This document shows, one piece after another, positions 1 through 8,720 of a stretch of DNA of 64,000 nucleotides (the first letter of the stretch is position 1; the number at the start of each line of letters is the position of its first letter). This DNA comes from Variovorax paradoxus (lineage in GTDB: Bacteria > Pseudomonadota > Gammaproteobacteria > Burkholderiales > Burkholderiaceae_C), in NCBI RefSeq assembly GCF_022009635.1, contig NZ_CP091716.1:4665001-4729000 (forward strand). Direction: 5' to 3'. The notes under the pieces were generated by a model that was not told where the DNA came from, made no database searches, and saw only the letters and a list, made by a program, of their open reading frames with translations. The position numbers and the translations under genes were made by a program.

Positions 1-957
1 ATGGTTCCGGGCAGCGACATCGGGCACGAAATGGGGCAAGCCGGCGGCAGCCTCGATCTGCTCGGCAACACCCGGAACCTGGTGTCGGTGTCATGTGCCT
101 TGGCTGCGGCGGCGCTGCTGGCATATCGCTGGCCGGCGCTGCGGCGGATGCCCTTGGCGGGCCTGGGCGTGGCACTGCTGCTGGCGGTCTTGTGCGCCTT
201 CATGCCCAACCTCGGCGCGACCTGCCTCTGCACCGCCGCCCTTGCGGTAACGCAGCGCTGGCGGCTCGCGGCCCTGGGGTGCGCCGCCGCGCTGTGGATC
301 GTGGGCAGCTTCTACTACCTGCTTGCATGGTCGCTCGCGGACAAGGCGCTGCTGCTGGTGCTGGTGGGCGCCGCGCTGGGCGCGCTGGCTTGGCTGGCAA
401 CGCGCGCCATGTCGCCTGCAACCGATGCAACCACCGCCGCGGCGGCTGCCGGCAGCTGGTGGAAGAACAGGCGGCTCGCGGGCATCGCGCTGGCAGGCAT
501 CGCCACGCTGGCGGTCGCGAACTTCGCCATCTTCGAGAAGGAACACATCATTCGCGACGGCCGCCCCGTGTTCGTGCGGCTGGCGCCGGTCGATCCGCGC
601 TCGCTGATGCAGGGCGACTACATGCAGTTGAACTTTGCATTGCCCGACCGCTGGAGCCTGGCCGATCGCCCTCGCGGTGGCCAGCGGCCGACCGTGCTGG
701 TGCGCCCCGACCCGAACCTGCTATCGGCCTACACGCTGCACCTGCCCTCCGCCCTGGAGCCCCGGCAGGACAACGACCTGGAGGTGCCGCTCAGCGCCAA
801 GGACGGCAACTGGGTCTTCGTGACCGACGCATGGTTCTTCAAGGAAGGTGACGCGCACAAGTTCGAAGGCGCGCGCTATGGCGAATTCCGCATCCTGCCC
901 AACGGCTCCGCGCTGCTGGTGGGCATGGCGGACGAGCAGTTGCAGCCGATCCGGTAG
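1..957 (+). CDS. GDYXXLXY-domain membrane protein (5' end may lie outside window)
   Basis: The first two thirds are several hydrophobic segments (roughly residues 30-175), so the protein sits in the inner membrane. The last third is a soluble domain with the sequence MQGDYMQLNF near residue 203, which is the defining motif of the GDYXXLXY family, often joined to DUF2157/DUF4401 membrane regions. Function is unknown for the family. An ATG falls exactly on the window edge, so the real start may be further upstream. The gene stops 17 bases before a strong hairpin terminator. Confidence 0.75.
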   Translation: MVPGSDIGHEMGQAGGSLDLLGNTRNLVSVSCALAAAALLAYRWPALRRMPLAGLGVALLLAVLCAFMPNLGATCLCTAALAVTQRWRLAALGCAAALWIVGSFYYLLAWSLADKALLLVLVGAALGALAWLATRAMSPATDATTAAAAAGSWWKNRRLAGIALAGIATLAVANFAIFEKEHIIRDGRPVFVRLAPVDPRSLMQGDYMQLNFALPDRWSLADRPRGGQRPTVLVRPDPNLLSAYTLHLPSALEPRQDNDLEVPLSAKDGNWVFVTDAWFFKEGDAHKFEGARYGEFRILPNGSALLVGMADEQLQPIR

Positions 958-973
958 CGCACCGGTCCCCACG

Positions 974-1016
974 AAAAAAGCCGGCCCCCGCTTGCGCGGA
1001 GCCGGCTTCTTTTTTT
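974..1016. terminator. Bidirectional rho-independent terminator
   Basis: An inverted repeat (AAGCCGGC pairing with GCCGGCTT) is flanked by a run of A on the left and a run of T on the right, so it can end transcription from both directions. It lies between two convergent genes, the GDYXXLXY gene and the small secreted-protein gene, and would serve both. Confidence 0.85.
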
Positions 1017-1061
1017 GCCCGCTTGCCTTTGCCGAAGCGGCAAGGCAAGGGCCTTCGTCGA

Positions 1062-1442
1062 TTACAGCGGCAGCGTATCGCCGCGAGCGGCAGCGCGGGC
1101 CGCGGCACGCACGGTGGAGCGGTCGACGCCGCTGGCCAGCACGGGCGCCACGCCCGACGAAGCGCCTTCCGCGTACGGGTTGTCGCTGTGCGCGGCGGCC
1201 ACGGCTTCGGCGCGAACGGCGGCGCGGCTGGTGGTCGAGGCGGTCAGCTGCACCGGGCCCGAGTTGGCGCCATCGGCATAGGGGTTGGCGCTGTGGGCGG
1301 CGACAACGGCCTGGCTCGCGACCTGTGCGCGGCTGGTGGCGGAGGTCAGTTGATGCACGCCGTCATAGCTTTCGGCATGCGCAGCGCCGGCGGCGGCCAG
1401 CAGGGCGAGAGAGATGGCGGAGAGGAGTTTCGAGGCGGTCAT
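1062..1442 (-). CDS. Small secreted DUF4148-like protein with internal repeats
   Basis: The 126-residue product begins with a clear signal peptide ending near AAGAAHAES. The mature part holds about three imperfect repeats of roughly 35 residues, each with a TSRAxV-like piece, AVAAAHS and NPYAEG/ADG. This pattern resembles DUF4148-type periplasmic proteins that are abundant in Burkholderiales; their function is unknown. I chose the ATG at 1442 because AAGGA lies seven bases upstream; an in-frame TTG five codons earlier has no such site. The protein is probably exported to the periplasm. Confidence 0.7.
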   Translation of the reverse strand: MTASKLLSAISLALLAAAGAAHAESYDGVHQLTSATSRAQVASQAVVAAHSANPYADGANSGPVQLTASTTSRAAVRAEAVAAAHSDNPYAEGASSGVAPVLASGVDRSTVRAAARAAARGDTLPL

Positions 1443-1616
1443 TTGGAGGTCCTTCAATTGCTTGGTTTCGTTTCACCTGGATCAGCTGAAGGGCTGGTCC
1501 ATGGAAAGAATTCTGCGCCGCCAACCTGGTAAAAACCCGCATCGAAAAGAACCGCGGTGTTCGTGCGAAAGAAACAATCGCGGCGCCTGCCCTCCTCCCG
1601 CCTTTCAGCCGCACTT

Positions 1617-2645
1617 TCAGCCGACGACGGCCCGCAGCCCCGGCATCGCCTCCCGTGCGAAGAGGCGCATCCGCTCCAGCGACTCCTCGCGCCCGAGCAC
1701 GCCATTTCCGTTGAACACACACCTCAGCTGCCGCACGCCCGTGCGTTCGACCAGCCGCGCAATCTGCGCCACGCAGGCCCGCGGATCGCCGAGCACGAAC
1801 TGGTCTCGCAGCACGCGTTGCACGTCCAGCGGCGGCACCTGTTCCGGCGCCACGCCGCGCAGCGCCGCGAAGTGCAGACGGCGCGCATAGAGCAGCGGCA
1901 GGAGCCGCTCGGCCTGCTGCATGGCATCGGCTTCAGTCGCTCCGATGCAGACATAGCGCGAGAGCGACGAAGCAGCCAGCATCCGCGCCTGCCCTTCTCG
2001 CCTGCGTTCGGCGGCAAAGGCCGCATCCACATGCGCGAGCTGCGCCGTCTCCGGCGGCTCCAGGCTCAGCAGCAGCGGAAAGCCGTGCGCCACCGCGAAG
2101 CCCATGGTCTCCGCCGTCGACCCCGCGATGTACAGCGGCGGATGCGGACGCTGCACGCAGGCAGGGCCGACCGTCTGCGCATCGAAACGCCAGGGCCCTT
2201 CGCCAGCCGACACGGCCTTGCCGGCCAGCGCATCGCGCAGCAGCAGGCAGGCGCGCTCGAAGCGTTCGCGCGTTTCGGCGGGGTCGATCTGCAATGCGCG
2301 CAGCGTCGAGGCATCGGTGCCCCGTCCGATGCCCACGTCGAGCCGGCCCTCGCCCTGCACGTCGAGCTGCGCGATCTCCTCGGCCAGCAGCAGTGGGTGA
2401 TGCAGCGGCAGCACCAGCGCCGAGATGCCCACGCGCAGCCGCTGCGTGCGCGCAAGCAACGCAGCGGCGAGCAGCATCGGCGAGGGATACGGCCCGCCCG
2501 CCGGCAGCAGCCTGAATTCGTGGAACCACACACCGTCGAAGCCCAACTGCTCGGCCTCTTCGAACAGCGCCAGAAAGGCGCGGTGCTGGCCGAGCGTGGC
2601 CTCGCGCGAATAGCCGGCCAAGTCGATGCGCAGCGGCGCGGTCAT
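1617..2645 (-). CDS. Luciferase-like (LLM class) flavin-dependent oxidoreductase
   Basis: The 342-residue product has the features of bacterial luciferase-like monooxygenases: the N-terminal strand, EQLGFDGVWFHEF, a HHPLLLAEEIAQLD stretch and the GRLDVGIGRGT segment that contacts the flavin phosphate. Substrate unknown. It is the last gene of the riboswitch-controlled B12-uptake operon. An ATG at 2657 overlaps the upstream ATPase stop (ATGA); a second ATG at 2645 has AAGGACG directly before it, and I prefer that one. Its presence in a cobalamin operon suggests a role in corrinoid or lower-ligand chemistry, but this is inference from position only. Confidence 0.8.
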   Translation of the reverse strand: MTAPLRIDLAGYSREATLGQHRAFLALFEEAEQLGFDGVWFHEFRLLPAGGPYPSPMLLAAALLARTQRLRVGISALVLPLHHPLLLAEEIAQLDVQGEGRLDVGIGRGTDASTLRALQIDPAETRERFERACLLLRDALAGKAVSAGEGPWRFDAQTVGPACVQRPHPPLYIAGSTAETMGFAVAHGFPLLLSLEPPETAQLAHVDAAFAAERRREGQARMLAASSLSRYVCIGATEADAMQQAERLLPLLYARRLHFAALRGVAPEQVPPLDVQRVLRDQFVLGDPRACVAQIARLVERTGVRQLRCVFNGNGVLGREESLERMRLFAREAMPGLRAVVG

Positions 2646-2653
2646 GGCGTCCT

Positions 2654-3388
2654 TCATTGGCCGGGCACGCCGGTGAAGAAGCGCAGATCGCCGACCTCGT
2701 GCGACACGATCGGCGCGCCATACGCCGACGACAGCAGCGCCGGCGTCAGCACCTCGGCCGGCGTGCCTTGCGCGAGCAGCCGGCCGCCCGAAAGAAGCGC
2801 CAGCCGGTCGCACCACGCGCTGGCCACGTGCAGGTCGTGCAGCACCACGACGACCGCGCGTTGCGTCGCCGTCTCGCGCAGCATGGCCATCAGCCGGTGG
2901 TGATGCGGAATGTCCAGGTGCGCGGCGGGCTCGTCGGCCAGCAGCAGCGCGGGGCCGTGCGCCAGCGCGCGCGCCACGCTCACGCGCGCCTTCTCGCCGC
3001 CCGACAGCGTGGCGAAGCGGCGCTCGAGCAGGGGCTCCAGTTCGCAGCGCGCAACGAGTTCCGGCGACAACGCGGGCGCATTGAGCCGCAGCATTTCCGT
3101 CACGCTCAAGTCCCAGTGACTCGCGCCCTGCTGTGCCACGTAGCCGATGTGGCGCGCGAACTCGCGCGCGGGCCACTGCCCCAGGGCACGCCCGCCAAGC
3201 AGCACCTGCCCCGCCGACAGTGGCATGAGGCCGAGCGCCGCGCGCAGCAGCGTGGTCTTGCCCGATCCGTTAGGGCCGACGATGCCGAGCAGCCCGCGCT
3301 CCGGCACCTCCAGGCTCACGCCGTCGAGCAGCAGGCGGTTGCGCCCGACGCTGGCGCATACCTTGTCGAAGACGAGCGCGGCCTTCAT
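2654..3388 (-). CDS. btuD: ABC transporter ATPase, FecE/BtuD type (probable B12 import)
   Basis: Energises corrinoid import through the inner membrane. The 244-residue protein has Walker A (GPNGSGKTT, near residue 38), signature LSGGEKARV, Walker B LLLADEP followed by AAHLD, and the switch histidine in VVLHD. Size and motifs fit the ATPases of siderophore/vitamin B12 importers. It overlaps the permease upstream by ATGA, so the two are translationally coupled. Substrate assignment to cobalamin rests on the riboswitch at the head of the operon, because sequence alone does not separate BtuD from heme or siderophore ATPases. Confidence 0.85.
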   Translation of the reverse strand: MKAALVFDKVCASVGRNRLLLDGVSLEVPERGLLGIVGPNGSGKTTLLRAALGLMPLSAGQVLLGGRALGQWPAREFARHIGYVAQQGASHWDLSVTEMLRLNAPALSPELVARCELEPLLERRFATLSGGEKARVSVARALAHGPALLLADEPAAHLDIPHHHRLMAMLRETATQRAVVVVLHDLHVASAWCDRLALLSGGRLLAQGTPAEVLTPALLSSAYGAPIVSHEVGDLRFFTGVPGQ

Positions 3389-4377
3389 TTGCGCCTCCAG
3401 AGCAGCAGCGCAAGGAAAAAGGGCCCGCCGATCAGCGCGGTGAGCAGGCCCGCCGGAATCTCGCTGGGCGCGAGCGCGGCGCGGGCCACGCCATCGACCA
3501 GCACCATCAGGATGCCGCCCGCCACCGCGCAGGCAGGCACCAGGCGCGCATGCAGCGGACCGATCCACCAGCGCAGCACATGCGGCACGATGAGCCCGAC
3601 AAAGCCGATCAGTCCGCCCCAGCTCACGGCCAGTGCCGTGGTCAGCGAAGCCACCAGCACCGCCCATGCGGAGAAGCGCGGCACGCGCACGCCCATGCTG
3701 TGCGCCGTGTCCTCGCCCATGCCGAGCGCATCGAGGCCGTAGGCCAGCGAGCGCACGAGCAACACCAGCACCGCCAGCACCGCGAACAGCACGGCCACCT
3801 CGCCCGGCGTCGGTGTCTGCACGCCGCCCAATTGCCACGAGATGACGGCGCGCAGGTTGGTCGATTCGTCGCCGTACACCATGAGGATCAGGCTGCGCAG
3901 CGCCGCCAGAATGGCCGCCAGCGCCACGCCCGCCAGCAGCAGCCGTCCGGCTTGCCATTCGCCGCCGAGCCGCCCGACCAGCAGCACCAGCCAGCTCGCG
4001 CCCCACGCGCCCAGGAAGGCCAGCAGCGGCAGGCTCAGCGCCGGCGGCACGATGGCCGGCAGCAGCAGCGCGATGGCCGCGCCCACCGCCGCGCCGCTCG
4101 CGCTGCCCAGCAGATAGGGTTCCGCCAGCGGATTGCGGAACACGCCCTGGAACACCAGCCCCGCCAGCGACAGGCAGGCTCCGACGAAGAACGCCGCCGC
4201 CACGCGCGGCGCGCGCCACACGCGCACCAGCTCGGCGTCGAGCGAGCCGCTCTCGAACCAGCGCGCGGGCCACACCGTGCCCGCGCCGATGCTCAAGGCC
4301 AAAGTGACCACCGCGAGGGCCGCCACCGCCAGCACGCACCACAACACGGTGCTCGACGCACGTTTCTTTTCGTTCAT
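3385..4377 (-). CDS. btuC: FecCD/BtuC-family ABC permease
   Basis: A 330-residue polytopic protein with about ten hydrophobic segments. Family marks include FQGVFRNPLAEPYLLG near residue 75 and SWGGLIGFVGLIVPHVLR, the conserved FecCD cytoplasmic loop that couples to the ATPase. It forms the translocation channel with the neighbouring ATPase. ATGA overlaps with both the binding protein upstream and the ATPase downstream show a tight operon. Specificity for cobalamin is inferred from the upstream riboswitch. Confidence 0.87.
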   Translation of the reverse strand: MNEKKRASSTVLWCVLAVAALAVVTLALSIGAGTVWPARWFESGSLDAELVRVWRAPRVAAAFFVGACLSLAGLVFQGVFRNPLAEPYLLGSASGAAVGAAIALLLPAIVPPALSLPLLAFLGAWGASWLVLLVGRLGGEWQAGRLLLAGVALAAILAALRSLILMVYGDESTNLRAVISWQLGGVQTPTPGEVAVLFAVLAVLVLLVRSLAYGLDALGMGEDTAHSMGVRVPRFSAWAVLVASLTTALAVSWGGLIGFVGLIVPHVLRWWIGPLHARLVPACAVAGGILMVLVDGVARAALAPSEIPAGLLTALIGGPFFLALLLWRRK

Positions 4378-5282
4378 GCGAAGCGCTCCGGATGCAGGGC
4401 CCGCGCGTACTGCTCGACCGCCTCGATCTGGCGCGGCCCGGGAATCAGCTTGTGGCTGCGCTCCAGCACCACCACGCGGCCGTTCTTCACCGCGCGCAGG
4501 CTGTGCCAGCCGGGCCGCTCGGCGATCAGCGCCGGGTCCTTGGGCACCTGCTGCAGCGAGATGATCACGTCGGGGTCGCGCACGAAGATCGCTTCGGCGC
4601 TCACCTGCTGCGAGCCCTGCAGGTCGGCGAACACGTTGCGCCCGCCGGCCCACTGCAGCGCGTCGTTGGCATAGTGCCCCGTGCCCATGGTCTGGAAGGC
4701 GCCGCGCGCGGCGGCCGCCGTCTCGAGGTAGACGCTGCGGCGCGGCGCGCCGTCCAGCGCCTGCGACACGGCCTGCAGCCGCGCCTCCATGCCGGCGCGC
4801 AGTTGCCGCGCGGCCTCTTCGGTGCCTGTCGCGCGGCCCAGCAGCTCGATGTTGCGGAACACCGAGGGCAGATCGGGGTGCGCCAGCACGACGGACGGCA
4901 CCTGCACCCGCTCGAAGGCCTCCACCAGGCCCAGCGCCGAATAGTGCGAAGGCGTGACCACCACCAGGTCGGGCCGATACGCCGCCACCGCCTCCGCCGA
5001 ATACCCCAGCGAACCGCCGATGCTCGGCTTGGCGCGCGCCGACTCCGGCCAGCGCACGCGCCCGCCGATGGCGGCCACGCGGTCTTCCAGCCCCAGCGCC
5101 CAGGCCAGTTCGACATTGCTCGGGAACACCACCACGATGCGCTGCGGCGGCGCCGCGATGCGCACGCGGCGGCCCAGGGCATCCGTCACCTCGCGCGGAA
5201 AATCGCCCGCGGCGAACGCAGGCAATGCAGACAAGCCGGAAGTCACGAGCGCCATTCCCGCAAGCATCGTTCGCCGCTTCAT
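4374..5282 (-). CDS. btuF: Periplasmic cobalamin-binding protein, BtuF-like
   Basis: A 302-residue class III solute receptor. It has a cleavable signal peptide (KRRTMLAGMALV to AFAAG) and the helical-backbone metal-receptor layout: PQRIVVVFPSNVELAWALG in the first lobe, YRPDLVVV at the hinge, and RDPDVIISLQQ in the second lobe. It would capture corrinoid released by the outer-membrane receptor and hand it to the permease. Only five bases separate it from the TonB receptor upstream, and its stop overlaps the permease start. Confidence 0.85.
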   Translation of the reverse strand: MKRRTMLAGMALVTSGLSALPAFAAGDFPREVTDALGRRVRIAAPPQRIVVVFPSNVELAWALGLEDRVAAIGGRVRWPESARAKPSIGGSLGYSAEAVAAYRPDLVVVTPSHYSALGLVEAFERVQVPSVVLAHPDLPSVFRNIELLGRATGTEEAARQLRAGMEARLQAVSQALDGAPRRSVYLETAAAARGAFQTMGTGHYANDALQWAGGRNVFADLQGSQQVSAEAIFVRDPDVIISLQQVPKDPALIAERPGWHSLRAVKNGRVVVLERSHKLIPGPRQIEAVEQYARALHPERFA

Positions 5283-5287
5283 CGCCG

Positions 5288-7417
5288 TCAGAAGGCGTAG
5301 CTGGCGCGCGCGAAGAAGGTGCGCGGCGCGCCGGCATTGCCAGCGTCCTGCGCCGACAGGTCGTCGCCGATGTAGTACTTGTTCGCGAGGTTGTTCACGC
5401 CCACCTGCAGTGTGAGCGACGGCGTCGCCTTGTAGCTCGCAGCCACGTTCAGCAGCAGGTAGCCCGGCAGCTTCTGCGGGTTGACCGTGTTGTCGCGCAG
5501 GTAGCGGCTGCCCACGTAGTTGGCGGTGCCCGTGACGGCCCACGGCCCCTGCGCCCAGGTCAGCCCGGCGCCGGCGATGTTGTGCGCCGACATGCGCACG
5601 CGGTAGCCGCCGAAGTTGGTGCTGCGCGCGCCGCTGTCGGTATAGGTCTGGAAGTCCTTCAGGCGCGCGTCCTGCCACGTGTAGTGCAGGTAGCCGTTCC
5701 AGTTCTGCGCGAGCCGGAACTGCATCGACGACTCGATGCCCTTGGTGCGCGAGGTCGCGTTGCTGAACACGAAGGAATCGGGCCCGCTGCGGTAGGCGCG
5801 CTGGCCGTCGACCTTCTCCGCCTCGAACAGGCTAACCTGGTAGGACCAGGCATCGTCGACGGCGCGGCCCTTCACGCCCACTTCCTTGCTGCGGGTGAGT
5901 TCGGGGCGCAGGATGTCGGGCACCACCACGTTGTTGCGCGTGTTCAGCGCCACGGCCTGCGGACGGAAGCCTTCGCTCCAGTTAGCGAAGGCCGCGTGCG
6001 TGGCCGCCGCGTTGCGCGCGAAGGCCCAGTCCACGCCCAAGCGCGGGCTGGTGCGGCTGCCCTCCTGCGCGGAGATCACGCTGGTGCCCGAACGGCCCAG
6101 CGTCTGCTCGAACTTGTCGTGGCGCAGGCCGGCGGTGACGCCGAAAGCACCCCACTCCACGCGGTCCTGCACGTAGAAGCTGCGCACTTCCTGGTCGAAG
6201 CGCGAGTAGGTGGTGGCGCCGCGAATGCCGCGCGGATCATTGCGCACATTGGTCACGGGCACGTTGTAGAACGGCCCGCGATAGGTCGGCGCGTTGGTGA
6301 AGGTGGGCGAGTCGAGGTTCTGCCAGCCGCGCTCGATGTTCACGCCGAACTGCAGCTCGTTGCTCCAGTTCTTGCCGCCGGTCAGCCAGGTCACGGCCAG
6401 GTCGTGGAACATGCCGCGGTCCGACGTATCGCTCTCGGAGTAGCCCTTGTTCACGGCCGCGGGCGGCGGCACGATGGTGATGCCGCCGGCAAAGAAGCGG
6501 TCGTAGCGCGCGAAGCTGCTCAGGTGGCTCAGCGACCAGCCGCCGCCGAAGTCGATCTTGTTCTTCCACGCGATCGACTGGTAGTCGCCCACCACGTACG
6601 AATCGGGAATGCCGTAGTTGTCGCGCGAGGTGATGCCGAACATCGGCTTGCCGTTCTGCAGCGGCACGATGGAGCCGCGATCGCCGCGCACGTGCGAGTC
6701 ATAGATCTGGAAGCCGGTGGTCCAGTTGTTCGTCACCGCGAAGTCGCCGCCCAGCACGGCCGCGGTCTGCGCGCGGCCGGCGTCGCGCTGGAAGCCCTTG
6801 TAGTCGCTGCTGGCGGCGCCGATGTAGAGGTTGCCGCGCTCGAAGTCCCAGCGGTAGCGCACGCTGCCGTCGGTGCGCCCGAAGCTGCCGAGCGTGGTGG
6901 TCACGGTGCCGCCCGCGCGCTCGGGCTTCATGAAGAACTGGGCCACGCCACCGATGGCGTTCTTGCCGTACAGCGCCGAGGCCGGGCCCTTGATGAACTC
7001 GATGCGGTCGACCAGGTCGGGCGCGATCAGCGTGATGTCGGCATTGCCCTGCAACTGGCGCAGCGGCACGCCGTCGATCAGCACCAGCACGTCCTGCGTG
7101 TCGCGCAGGCCGCGCGTCTCGAAACGCGAGTAGTAGTTGCCCTGCGTGCCGAACTGCAGGCCCGGCACGGTGCGCAGCGTGTCTTCCAACGTGACGGCGC
7201 CCACCGCGTCGATCTGCGAACGGTCGACCGAGTAGGTCGTGAACGGAATGCGCAGCGGGTCGGCCTCCAGGCGGGTGGCCGTGGAGATGGTCTTCTTCTC
7301 GTTGACAGTCAGGGTCGGCAGCGAGCCTGAAGAAGCCTCTTGCGCCGACGCGCCGGACAGCGCGAACAGCAGGCTTGCGCCGATGAGGGAAGTGGGATGA
7401 CGGGAATTCTCGAGCAC
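5288..7417 (-). CDS. btuB: TonB-dependent outer-membrane receptor (BtuB-like)
   Basis: The 709-residue product has a signal peptide ending in GASAQ, a plug domain (VTLEDTLRTVPGLQF, RGLRDTQDVLVLIDGVP, FIKGPASALYGKNAIGG) and a C-terminal beta-barrel ending in FARASYAF, the terminal aromatic signature of outer-membrane proteins. It imports a corrinoid with TonB energy. I place the start at the GTG at 7417, which has AGGAA six bases upstream and leads straight into the signal peptide; the in-frame ATG near 7624 falls inside the riboswitch and is rejected. First gene of the B12 operon. Confidence 0.85.
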   Translation of the reverse strand: MLENSRHPTSLIGASLLFALSGASAQEASSGSLPTLTVNEKKTISTATRLEADPLRIPFTTYSVDRSQIDAVGAVTLEDTLRTVPGLQFGTQGNYYSRFETRGLRDTQDVLVLIDGVPLRQLQGNADITLIAPDLVDRIEFIKGPASALYGKNAIGGVAQFFMKPERAGGTVTTTLGSFGRTDGSVRYRWDFERGNLYIGAASSDYKGFQRDAGRAQTAAVLGGDFAVTNNWTTGFQIYDSHVRGDRGSIVPLQNGKPMFGITSRDNYGIPDSYVVGDYQSIAWKNKIDFGGGWSLSHLSSFARYDRFFAGGITIVPPPAAVNKGYSESDTSDRGMFHDLAVTWLTGGKNWSNELQFGVNIERGWQNLDSPTFTNAPTYRGPFYNVPVTNVRNDPRGIRGATTYSRFDQEVRSFYVQDRVEWGAFGVTAGLRHDKFEQTLGRSGTSVISAQEGSRTSPRLGVDWAFARNAAATHAAFANWSEGFRPQAVALNTRNNVVVPDILRPELTRSKEVGVKGRAVDDAWSYQVSLFEAEKVDGQRAYRSGPDSFVFSNATSRTKGIESSMQFRLAQNWNGYLHYTWQDARLKDFQTYTDSGARSTNFGGYRVRMSAHNIAGAGLTWAQGPWAVTGTANYVGSRYLRDNTVNPQKLPGYLLLNVAASYKATPSLTLQVGVNNLANKYYIGDDLSAQDAGNAGAPRTFFARASYAF

Positions 7418-7571
7418 GCGTTGTTCCTGATTGGCCCGCACGCCCGCGGACCGATTGACAGAGAAACGAACGCCGGAAAGTGCACTTGCGCGGCATCGGA
7501 TGGAAAGGCGCGCGCGGGCACGCCCCATCAGACCCGGACAAACGCACTCCCGCAGCGTCCGAAGGCGATTG

Positions 7572-7826
7572 CGAAGGCCGGTATCCGGGCTCGCGGAGTG
7601 CGCCGACGGACGCGTGTCGTCCATCGGGGCGGAAGCCCCCGCCTTCCCGCGCCCGAAGGCGCAGTGGCTGCCGATGCCGTCGAGGGCATGGGCCAGGGGG
7701 TTCCAGATCCGCTTACCGTTGCGGGGGCAGCGCAGGCATTGCAGCGTCGATGAAGACGCTGCGCACCTGCTTCCCGTTTAACCCCCGAGGCCATAGCTGG
7801 CTTGCGGAGGCACCTTCGAACCGTTG
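7572..7826 (-). promoter_or_regulatory. Cobalamin riboswitch
   Basis: Read on the minus strand, the conserved blocks of the cobalamin aptamer occur in order: GGTGCC near 7811, GGTTAAACGGGAA near 7770, CCCGCAACGGTAAGC near 7720, the B12 box around CAGCCACTGCGC near 7666, GGGAAGGCG near 7645, and the closing GAGCCCGGATACCGGCC near 7580. It lies about 155 bases before the TonB-receptor start and should shut off the five-gene uptake operon when cobalamin is plentiful. It fills most of the gene-free stretch 7418-7913. Confidence 0.95.
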
Positions 7827-7913
7827 AAATCGCGCCGCAGCCTTCGATTAAGAAGAAATGCCACGCGAAGCGGCGGGATTATAGGGAACGTCAGTTCCCG
7901 GTCAGCCGATTCT

Positions 7914-8567
7914 TCAGTCGAGCAGCACGCCCGCCAGCACCGTGCTCACGATGCATTCGAGCGCCTGCTCGTAGTGCACAGCCGTGAGTTTCTTCACCTG
8001 CAGCACCGCGTTCACGATGGGCTCGTAGTCGGCATAGAACTGGGTCGAGGCCCAGAGCATGAAGAGAAAGTGGCGCGCGTCGATCTTGCGGATCTTCTTG
8101 GCGGCCATCCAGGCTTCGAGCACCTCGATGCTGGCTGCCGTGCTCTGCGCGATGTGCGCCCGGTCGGCGGCCGAAAGAAAAGTGCCGCCGCGCACCACCT
8201 CGTTGGCGAACAGCCGCGCCTCCAGCGGGTTCTTGCGGCCCAGCCGGAGCTTGGCTTCCACGTAGGCGCGCAGCGCCACCGCGGGCTCGGTCTCGACCTT
8301 GAGGATGCGCAGCGCGCTGTCCCACTCTTCCAGCAGCGGCGCGAAGGTGGCGCTGTAGAGGTCTTCCTTGGTGGCGTAGTAGTAGTAGACGTTGGCCTTG
8401 GGCAACTCGGCCACGGAAGCGATCTCGGCGATGCGCGCGCCGTCGAAGCCCTTGGCCGCGAACACCTCGCTGGCCGCCTTGAGGATCTTGCGCTTGTTGG
8501 CGGCCCTGATTTCCCTGTCCGCGGTGGTTTCAGGTGCCGGGGGTCGTGTTGTCTTGGTGTCGCGCAT
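7914..8567 (-). CDS. TetR-family regulator, RutR-like
   Basis: The 217-residue protein has an N-terminal TetR helix-turn-helix (KILKAASEVFAAKGFDGARIAEIA...LPKANVYYYYATKEDLY, residues about 27-75) and a C-terminal region resembling the RutR (YcdC) ligand domain, with FLFMLWASTQFYADY. RutR senses pyrimidine bases. Two sites close to the known RutR consensus (TGACCAnnTGGTCA) lie in the divergent promoter region, so it probably represses the importer operon and itself. Start chosen at the ATG at 8567; an in-frame TTG at 8597 is possible. Ligand is not determined by sequence. Confidence 0.85.
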   Translation of the reverse strand: MRDTKTTRPPAPETTADREIRAANKRKILKAASEVFAAKGFDGARIAEIASVAELPKANVYYYYATKEDLYSATFAPLLEEWDSALRILKVETEPAVALRAYVEAKLRLGRKNPLEARLFANEVVRGGTFLSAADRAHIAQSTAASIEVLEAWMAAKKIRKIDARHFLFMLWASTQFYADYEPIVNAVLQVKKLTAVHYEQALECIVSTVLAGVLLD

Positions 8568-8648
8568 GGCTTGGAGTCGCTTTTTTGACCTGGGCAAATT
8601 CTAGAGGTGGCCCGGCATCGTGGCGGGGAAAGCACCAGTAAAAAAATC

Positions 8649-8696
8649 TGACCAACTCGTCAATTTATTACTTAGAATTTCCTGACGAACTGGTCA
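8649..8696. promoter_or_regulatory. Two RutR-box-like operators in the divergent promoter
   Basis: TGACCAACTCGTCA at 8649-8662 and TGACGAACTGGTCA at 8683-8696 each match the palindrome TGACCAnnTGGTCA with one changed base. They are also mirror images of each other, with centres 34 bases apart (about three helical turns). The AT-rich stretch between them is the probable promoter. They lie between the TetR gene and the importer operon, so dimers bound at both could block both directions. Confidence 0.8.
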
Positions 8697-8720
8697 GCTT
8701 TTGAAGTTTGAATGTAACCC

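Noticed and set aside
7418..7624. ATG near 7624 as the start of the TonB receptor
   Set aside because: It would translate the cobalamin aptamer itself and gives an arginine-rich segment before the signal peptide. The GTG at 7417 has a good ribosome site and leads directly into the signal peptide.
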